A DNA stretch of 11,580 bases from the NCBI GenBank assembly GCA_964639525.1, contig CAZXDS010000110.1, positions 1-11,580 of the forward strand, given 5' to 3'. Shown here piece after piece: positions 6,643-11,580 of the stretch (positions within the stretch are counted from its first letter, which is position 1; each line of letters opens with the position of its first letter). The position numbers and the translations under genes are program-made. This DNA is from CAZXDS01 sp964639525 (GTDB lineage: Bacteria; Bacteroidota; Ignavibacteria; Ignavibacteriales; Melioribacteraceae). Below the pieces are notes generated by a model that worked only from the letters and a program-made list of their open reading frames with translations, did not search any database and was not told the DNA's origin.

Positions 6643-8694
6643 AAATCAAAAATAATTTTATCAATTCTTTTATTAGGAGTTTTTATGGCTTCCATTTTTA
6701 TCACTTCGTGTCAAAACAGCAATATAAAGACAGAAAAATTTGACGGTATTGACACAACCAACATGGACAAATCCGTGAAACCGCAAGATGATTTTTACAC
6801 TTATGCTGTTGGCAATTGGGTAAAAAATAATCCGGTTCCTGCTGACCAGACTTCTTGGGGTGCATTTATGGAACTTTACGAAAACACAAACAAACAGGTA
6901 AAAGAAATAATCAAGAATGTTTCAAAAGTAAAATCAGCAAAAAAAGGCAGTGTTGAACAGTTGGTCCGTGATTTTTATAAAACCGGAATGGATTCGGTTA
7001 AAATAGAAAAACTTGGTATGAATCCGATAAAAATGGAGTTTGAAAAAATTCAAAACATAAAAACCAGAAAAGGTTTGTTAAAAGTTCTTGCTCACATGCA
7101 CTTAACTTCTTCTGCCCCAATGTTTTCTTTCGGTTCTGAAACTGACCAAAAAAACAGTCGATTTGTAATTGCAGGGTTAAGCCAAGGTGGAATTGGACTT
7201 CCGGATAGAGACTACTACACAAATAAGGATAAAAGATCCGAACAAGTGCGAGAAAAATATGCTGAACATATGCAGAAAATATTTGTATTATCGGGTGATT
7301 CTGAAGAATTAGCAAAAAAAGAAGCTGCTTCTGTGATGAAAATTGAAACACAATTAGCAGAACATTCCAGAACAAGGGTAGAGCGAAGGGACCCGAACAA
7401 AAATTATAATGCTTTTACTTTTGCCAAACTGCAAAAATTAACACCCAATTTTGATTGGAATACTTTTTTTGTTTCACAAGGAATTACACCTCCGAAAAAA
7501 ACAGATGTTGGGCAACCGGATTTTTTTAAGAACCTTAATAAAATGATTACAACCGTTAAATTAAGCGATTGGAAAACTTACTTAAAATGGAATTTGCTTC
7601 GCAGAGCTGCTCCGTATGCAAACTCCGCTTTTGTAGAAGAATCATTTAATTTTAGAAGTAAATTTATGCGTGGTGCAAAAAAGATGCGTCCGCGTTGGAA
7701 AAGAGTTCTATCTGCAACTAATGGTTCGCTTGGAGAAGCCTTAGGACAACTTTATGTAAAACAATATTTCCCCGAAGATGCTAAAACTAAAGCAAAAGCG
7801 ATTGTAAAAAATGTTCTTACATCAATGGGTGAAAGTATTAAAAACAATAGTTGGATGAGCGACAAAACAAAGAAACTTGCACTTGTTAAGCTTGATTCGT
7901 TTCACGTAAAAATTGGTTATCCGGACAAATGGAAAGATTACTCAGGACTTGAAATAGGAACAGATTCTTATCTTCAAAACATAATGCGTGCTACTGAATT
8001 TGCAACCAAAAAGGATTTGGCAAAAATTGGCAAAGCTGCAGATAAAGCAGAATGGGGCATGTCGCCGCAAACCGTAAATGCCTATTACAATCCCGTAAAC
8101 AACGAAGTAGTATTCCCTGCTGCAATATTGCAATATCCTTTCTACGATGTTCGTTCTGATGATGCAGTTAATTACGGCGGAATGGGTGCAGTAATCGGTC
8201 ATGAAATTACTCACGGTTTTGACGATCAAGGAAGACAATACGACGCCGATGGAAATATTAGAGATTGGTGGACAAAAGAAGATGCTAAAAAATATAATGC
8301 CCGTGCTCAAAAAATTATCAATCAATTTAACAACTACGAACCTATTGACAGTCTGCATATAAACGGAGAATTAACGCAAGGTGAAAATATTGCCGATTTA
8401 GGTGGACTTACAATTTCGTTTGCAGCTTTTAAGAAAACCAAGCAATACAAAGAAAATAAAAAAATTGACGGTTTTACTCCTGCTCAAAGACTATATCTTT
8501 CATGGGCAAATGTTTGGAAAGGAAATATCAGAGATAAAGCTTTAAAAGTAAGATTAAAAACCGATCCTCATTCTCCCGGAAAGTATCGCGTGCTTGGTCC
8601 TTTAAGTAATTTAACAGGATTTTACAAAGCATTCGATGTTAAAAACGGCGATGCAATGAGACAGCCGAAAAACAAAAGAGTTAAAATTTGGTAG
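6640..8694 (+). CDS. M13-family zinc metallopeptidase, predicted lipoprotein
   Basis: A neprilysin/PepO-type metallo-endopeptidase of 684 residues (688 if started at 6628), normal for the family. The N-terminus is a lipoprotein signal: Met-Lys-Ser-Lys, a hydrophobic core and the lipobox Ile-Thr-Ser-Cys, so the mature protein should be anchored to a membrane and act in the periplasm or at the surface. The early motif QDDFYTYAVGNWVKNNPVP belongs to the M13 N-terminal domain. The catalytic domain has the substrate-binding NAYYNP. The zinc site is HEITH (His521, Glu522, His525), with the third ligand Glu582 in GENIADLGG and Asp586 following. The end DPHSPGKYRVLGPLSN...VKIW, with a terminal Trp, is complete. 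Family members cut oligopeptides; the natural substrate is unknown. It appears monocistronic, between the MITE-like element and a hairpin terminator. Confidence 0.95.
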   Translation: MKSKIILSILLLGVFMASIFITSCQNSNIKTEKFDGIDTTNMDKSVKPQDDFYTYAVGNWVKNNPVPADQTSWGAFMELYENTNKQVKEIIKNVSKVKSAKKGSVEQLVRDFYKTGMDSVKIEKLGMNPIKMEFEKIQNIKTRKGLLKVLAHMHLTSSAPMFSFGSETDQKNSRFVIAGLSQGGIGLPDRDYYTNKDKRSEQVREKYAEHMQKIFVLSGDSEELAKKEAASVMKIETQLAEHSRTRVERRDPNKNYNAFTFAKLQKLTPNFDWNTFFVSQGITPPKKTDVGQPDFFKNLNKMITTVKLSDWKTYLKWNLLRRAAPYANSAFVEESFNFRSKFMRGAKKMRPRWKRVLSATNGSLGEALGQLYVKQYFPEDAKTKAKAIVKNVLTSMGESIKNNSWMSDKTKKLALVKLDSFHVKIGYPDKWKDYSGLEIGTDSYLQNIMRATEFATKKDLAKIGKAADKAEWGMSPQTVNAYYNPVNNEVVFPAAILQYPFYDVRSDDAVNYGGMGAVIGHEITHGFDDQGRQYDADGNIRDWWTKEDAKKYNARAQKIINQFNNYEPIDSLHINGELTQGENIADLGGLTISFAAFKKTKQYKENKKIDGFTPAQRLYLSWANVWKGNIRDKALKVRLKTDPHSPGKYRVLGPLSNLTGFYKAFDVKNGDAMRQPKNKRVKIW

Positions 8695-8736
8695 ATTAAT
8701 TTGTTTTATACTAAATTAAACTTTATATTTTTTAAT

Positions 8737-8772
8737 AAAGTACTTATTGTTTTTAATTTTAAGTACTTTTTT
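8737..8772 (+). terminator. Probable terminator after the M13 peptidase
   Basis: AAAGTACTTA (8737-8746) and TAAGTACTTT (8760-8769) form a perfect 10-bp stem with a 13-base loop, continuing into further T (8770-8772). The stem is AT-rich and thus weak, but it lies 43 bases after the stop. It also ends 24 bases before the ABC gene, so an attenuator role for the latter is possible. Confidence 0.5.
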
Positions 8773-8795
8773 GTTAATAATAATTAGGGCAGCAT

Positions 8796-9719
8796 ATGAT
8801 AGCACTCGAAGTAAAAAATTTAACAAAAACTTTCGGAGAATTAAAAGCAGTTGACGATGCTTCTTTTTTCGTTCCCGAAGGTTCTATTTTCGGTTTGTTG
8901 GGAAGAAACGGAGCGGGAAAAACTACAACTATCCGAATGATGATGAACATTTATTTGCCGGATAGCGGTGAAGTTATATTTCGCGGATTAAAAACAGGAA
9001 TTGATTTCAACAGTAAAGTCGGTTATTTACCCGAAGAACGCGGGCTTTATAAAAAGATGAAAGTTCTTGATACACTCCTATTTTTTGCCGAAATAAAAGG
9101 GAAATCCGGAAACAAGGTTACTAAAAAAGCAAAAGAATATCTTGAAAGATTTGACCTTGCCGATAGGATGAACGCAAAAATAGAAGATCTTTCAAAAGGG
9201 AATCAGCAAAAAATTCAGTTTATTTCTACATTACTTCATGAACCCGAAGTGCTTGTTTTGGATGAATTGTTTTCCGGTCTTGACCCAATAAATACAAACT
9301 TGATGAAAGAGATGATTCTTGAGCTGAAAGAACAAGGAAAAGTGATTTTGTTTTCAACTCATATTATGGACTTTGCCGAAAAAATGTGCGACCATATTGC
9401 CATTATTGACAAAGGGAAAATTAAATTGAACGATTCCATGACAAACATTAAAGCAAAATATTCACAGAAAAATATTAGTCTTGCGTATGACGGCGATTTA
9501 GGATTTTTAAAAACAAATCCGATGGTTGAAAAAATTTCCGATTACGGAAACAATGTCGGAATAAAATTAAAGGATGTTGGCGATACACAAAATTTGTTAA
9601 AACTCCTTATTGACAATAATATCAATATTCAGCGGTTTAGTGCAAATGATATTTCATTACAGGAAATATTTATCGACTTAGTTGGGCACGATAAAATAAC
9701 GGAGGCTGCCAATGTTTAA
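8796..9719 (+). CDS. ABC transporter ATP-binding protein (NatA-type)
   Basis: The cytosolic ATPase of a two-gene ABC exporter. The 307-residue protein has Walker A GRNGAGKTT (36-44), a Q-loop near PEERGLYKKMKV, and the signature LSKGNQQ (132-138), the variant common in NatA-like proteins. Walker B is VLVLDE (Asp156, Glu157), followed by a D-loop SGLD and the switch histidine His189 in STHIMDF. Residues beyond about 215 form a C-terminal extension of the DUF4162 type found in ABC-2 exporters. AGGG at 8786-8789, 6 bases before the ATG, is a fair ribosome binding site. It overlaps the permease gene by 8 bases. Close relatives export sodium, drugs or peptides; the substrate cannot be told here. 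Confidence 0.93.
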   Translation: MIALEVKNLTKTFGELKAVDDASFFVPEGSIFGLLGRNGAGKTTTIRMMMNIYLPDSGEVIFRGLKTGIDFNSKVGYLPEERGLYKKMKVLDTLLFFAEIKGKSGNKVTKKAKEYLERFDLADRMNAKIEDLSKGNQQKIQFISTLLHEPEVLVLDELFSGLDPINTNLMKEMILELKEQGKVILFSTHIMDFAEKMCDHIAIIDKGKIKLNDSMTNIKAKYSQKNISLAYDGDLGFLKTNPMVEKISDYGNNVGIKLKDVGDTQNLLKLLIDNNINIQRFSANDISLQEIFIDLVGHDKITEAANV

Positions 9720-10977
9720 TTACAGAACTCTCGCCATAATAAAGCGTGAACTAAAGGAAAAACTCCTTTCCAAAACTTTTGTTATAATGACAATTCTTCT
9801 TCCTGTTATGATGTTCGGATTTATTTTTATTCAAACTTACGTGATAAATTATCAGGGCGGGGAAAAGGATAAAATTGTTGTGGCATCTTTCTCTGATGAT
9901 GTAACAACGCGTATTAGTAAAGAAATGGATAAAAAATTTGCTGATAATTCGCATTTTAATCTCGAATTTAAAACAATGGATGAAAATTCATTTAATGAAT
10001 ATTTGAAAAAAAATAACGACAAGTTGCTAAAAGGAGATATTTCAGGTATTGTTTATATTCCCCAAAGTGCTTTGACGGATAAAAAGGTTAATTACTATTC
10101 CAAAACACCTAAGAATTTTAGTTTACTTAGCAAATTAAAATTCCCTATTAATAAGGTTTTGGTTGAAGTCTATTTTATCGGAAAAAATATTCCCTATGAC
10201 GAATTGGAATTTGCACGGGAAAAAGTTGACATTACATCATTCAAAATTTCGGAAAATAAGGCTGCCGAAGAAGAAGGATTTGGAAATCTTGCACTCGCAT
10301 ATCTGTTTACATTTTTACTTTACATAAGTTTGCTTATGATCGGCTCAATGGTTATGCAATCCGTTATTCAGGAAAAAGCGAATCGTATTGTTGAAGTGCT
10401 GCTTTCATCCGTTACAAGTAAAGAACTAATGATGGGAAAAATATTTGGAGCTGCAATAACAGGGCTTATACAAATGGCAATTTGGCTTTCTCCTGTAATA
10501 CTTGTTATTTCAACAACGTGGTTTGCTTTACCCAAAGAAATGACTTTTAATATTACAATCGGGCAAATCGGTTATCTACTCGTAAACTTTTTTATCGGAC
10601 TCTTAACATTTGTAGGATTGTTTGCCACTGTCGGTTCAATTTTTGAAGAACCTCAAGATGCGCAATCAGGTATGTGGCCTGTAATGCTGCTGATTATAAT
10701 TCCATTTTTAATTGCGATGGCAATGATGCAGAATCCCGAAAATCAAATTGCAAAAATTGCTTCAATGTTTCCATTTGCAGCAATAATTGTAATGCCTACA
10801 AGAATGACGCTGATGGATGTTCCTGCATGGCAGTTTGCAGTTTCTTTTCTCGTAAATGTGGGAACTGTTCTTGCATTGTTTCCTGTAGCAGGAAAGATTT
10901 ATAGAGTTGGAATTTTAATGACCGGCAAAAAACCGAAATGGTCTGAAGTTATTAAATGGTTTAAGTATAAGTATTAA
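9712..10977 (+). CDS. ABC-2 type permease (NatB-like)
   Basis: The membrane partner of the preceding ATPase, 421 residues. A basic N-terminal stretch (IIKRELKEKLLSKTF) precedes the first helix (about 23-41). A large hydrophilic, extracytoplasmic domain (about 42-195) follows, then a block of further hydrophobic segments from about 197 to 404. This is the NatB/CcmB-like ABC-2 layout. The motif EKANRIVEVLLSSVTSKELMMGKI after the second helix is the family's most conserved stretch. The start is well set: GGAGG (9701-9705) lies 6 bases before ATG 9712, and the gene overlaps the ATPase by 8 bases. A strong terminator follows 18 bases after the stop. Substrate unknown. Confidence 0.92.
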   Translation: MFNYRTLAIIKRELKEKLLSKTFVIMTILLPVMMFGFIFIQTYVINYQGGEKDKIVVASFSDDVTTRISKEMDKKFADNSHFNLEFKTMDENSFNEYLKKNNDKLLKGDISGIVYIPQSALTDKKVNYYSKTPKNFSLLSKLKFPINKVLVEVYFIGKNIPYDELEFAREKVDITSFKISENKAAEEEGFGNLALAYLFTFLLYISLLMIGSMVMQSVIQEKANRIVEVLLSSVTSKELMMGKIFGAAITGLIQMAIWLSPVILVISTTWFALPKEMTFNITIGQIGYLLVNFFIGLLTFVGLFATVGSIFEEPQDAQSGMWPVMLLIIIPFLIAMAMMQNPENQIAKIASMFPFAAIIVMPTRMTLMDVPAWQFAVSFLVNVGTVLALFPVAGKIYRVGILMTGKKPKWSEVIKWFKYKY

Positions 10978-10995
10978 AAATAATCTTTCATTTTT

Positions 10996-11025
10996 AAAAA
11001 GCCCGTTTATTTAACGGGTTTTTTA
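10996..11025 (+). terminator. Intrinsic terminator of the ABC exporter operon
   Basis: Stem CCCGTT (11002-11007) with AACGGG (11013-11018), loop TATTT, flanked by an A-run (10996-11000) and a T-run (11019-11024). The flanking A and T runs pair as well, so it could work in both directions. Confidence 0.85.
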
Positions 11026-11069
11026 TTAATTTTAACTTAATTTCGTTTCTTTTTTACCTTATCTAATAA

Positions 11070-11199
11070 AGTTTCTGCAGGTTAAAAATAATTTGTTATT
11101 CTTACCTTAACTGTCGCACTTGCTGATTGAATCTGTGGTTTCTTAACCAATCTTGTGAAACTTGACACATAATTCAATATGTTAATTAGAGTTTCTGCA
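11070..11199 (+). repeat. Direct repeat AGTTTCTGCA inside the IS left end
   Basis: The decamer AGTTTCTGCA occurs at 11070-11079 and again at 11190-11199, 120 bases apart. An octamer TTACCTTA also occurs twice nearby (11054-11061 and 11102-11109). In bridge-RNA elements short matches between the element's terminus and the RNA's guide loops are expected, but chance cannot be excluded in AT-rich DNA. Confidence 0.35.
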
Positions 11200-11238
11200 A
11201 AATAAGATATTTAGACGATTTGTCGGTAAATTAATAAA

Positions 11239-11319
11239 CGGTCTCACTTTCTTTAAAGTAGAAATACTTTAATTTTGAAAATAGAAAGAAAAAACTTCAA
11301 AAAAAAAGAAAGGAGACCG
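11239..11319 (+). promoter_or_regulatory. Long stem covering the transposase ribosome binding site
   Basis: 11239-11254 pairs with 11305-11319 over 15 base pairs with one bulged A (11246). The 3' arm contains the Shine-Dalgarno AGGAG (11311-11315), 7 bases before ATG 11323. The 50-base loop holds a second hairpin, AAAGTA-GAAA-TACTTT (11255-11270), with a GNRA tetraloop. In the RNA the ribosome binding site would be fully paired, which would limit transposase translation or form the 3' part of a structured RNA. Confidence 0.6.
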
Positions 11320-11322
11320 AAG

Positions 11323-11580
11323 ATGAAAGTTATAAAAAAGGCGAATAAAAACAAACTAAACACGTTCACCGCCGTAGAAGGCTATGACCATTATATAGGG
11401 TTAGATTACTCACAAGATGGATACTCAATAGGAAGAGTAACAGCAAAGATGCGAAGTCCGAAGTACATAAGCGGAAGTTCAAGAGTAGAGGATATACAAG
11501 AACAGCTAACAAAACTGAAGGGCAAAAAGATAATGACCATAGAAGAAACGACAAGTACGCATTGGTTATATGTAGAGTTA
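11323..11580 (+). CDS. IS110-like DEDD transposase, N-terminal part (cut by window end)
   Basis: An open frame of 86 codons runs off the right edge, so only the start of the RuvC-like domain is visible. After a basic N-terminus, YIGLDYSQDGYSIG (24-37) matches the first catalytic-Asp strand of DEDD transposases, with Asp28 as the likely ligand. IEETTSTHWLYVEL (73-86) aligns with the family's Glu-x-Thr-Gly-x-Tyr-Trp motif, giving Glu75 as the second acidic residue. These two motifs are the basis of the call; the later Asp residues and the C-terminal Ser-containing domain lie outside. The start has AGGAG 7 bases upstream. All seven isoleucines use ATA, unlike the neighbouring genes, which mix ATT, ATA and ATC, consistent with acquired DNA. 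The element appears inserted downstream of the exporter operon. Confidence 0.75.
   Translation, partial: MKVIKKANKNKLNTFTAVEGYDHYIGLDYSQDGYSIGRVTAKMRSPKYISGSSRVEDIQEQLTKLKGKKIMTIEETTSTHWLYVEL

Larger units (their letters stand above)
11041..11322 (+). ncRNA. Candidate bridge-RNA region: non-coding left end of an IS110-like element
   Basis: About 280 bases without an open frame separate the exporter terminator from the IS110-like transposase. In the IS110 family the non-coding end next to the recombinase gene is known to encode a structured bridge RNA with target- and donor-binding loops. What I see is compatible. GATT 11125-11128/AATC 11049+100 to 11152 and GGTT 11137-11140/AACC 11145-11148 form a stem with an 8-base bulge. 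A GAAA-capped hairpin lies at 11255-11270 and a long stem at 11239-11319. A decamer is repeated at 11070 and 11190. The element's outer boundary and the loops cannot be fixed from one copy. TTGACA at 11162-11167 might be a -35 box, but no good -10 follows. Confidence 0.45.

Noticed and set aside
6998..8358. Antisense open frames inside the M13 gene (6998-7375 and 7942-8358, minus strand).
   Set aside because: They are shadows of a well-supported coding frame and carry no recognisable domain.
11162..11190. TTGACA at 11162-11167 as the -35 box of an IS promoter.
   Set aside because: No reasonable -10 box occurs 16-18 bases downstream; the best candidates match at only 2-3 of 6 positions.
11366..11554. 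Minus-strand open frame opposite the transposase.
   Set aside because: It is the reverse of the IS110-like frame, which has a ribosome binding site and catalytic motifs; the antisense product is low-complexity and leucine/serine-rich.

Overview
The window looks like a chromosomal segment of an AT-rich (about one third G+C by eye), Gram-negative bacterium. An apolipoprotein N-acyltransferase and a predicted lipoprotein peptidase point to an outer membrane. Weak or absent Shine-Dalgarno sequences at several starts and the protein flavour suggest the Bacteroidota/Chlorobiota/Ignavibacteriota side of the tree. That placement is inference; no rRNA or marker comparison was possible.

Layout. Positions 1-276 hold no convincing gene but carry a decayed copy (about 74-141) of a small palindromic repeat whose intact form lies at 6361-6483. 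From 277 to 6354 all genes are on the + strand and tightly packed: era (ribosome-assembly GTPase), an EamA/DMT permease 3 bases later, then after a 133-base gap a chain with overlapping ends: acylphosphatase, ispF (TTG start), a DedA membrane protein, lnt and a low-specificity threonine aldolase. The chain stops at 6354. Six bases on begins a 123-bp MITE-like element with 20-base inverted ends, flanking TA dinucleotides and two perfect internal hairpins, the second of which is a textbook intrinsic terminator.

Positions 6640-8694 encode an M13 (neprilysin/PepO-type) zinc metallopeptidase with a lipoprotein signal, ending in an AT-rich hairpin plus T-run. At 8796-10977 lies a two-gene ABC exporter of NatA/NatB type (ATPase and ABC-2 permease, 8-base overlap), closed by a clear terminator at 10996-11025.

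The right edge (about 11041-11580) is the left part of an insertion sequence. A DEDD-type, IS110-like transposase begins at 11323 and runs off the window. Its 5' side is about 280 bases of structured non-coding DNA, where members of the IS110 family are known to encode a bridge RNA. A 15-bp stem there covers the transposase ribosome binding site.

How the genes work together: most are housekeeping. Lnt completes maturation of lipoproteins such as the M13 peptidase downstream. IspF feeds isoprenoid precursors, and DedA proteins are membrane/lipid-carrier related, so the overlapping block has an envelope flavour. The parts most worth a second look are the repeat element that appears to serve as the operon's terminator, its diverged partner at the left edge, and the candidate bridge-RNA region with its sequestered ribosome binding site.
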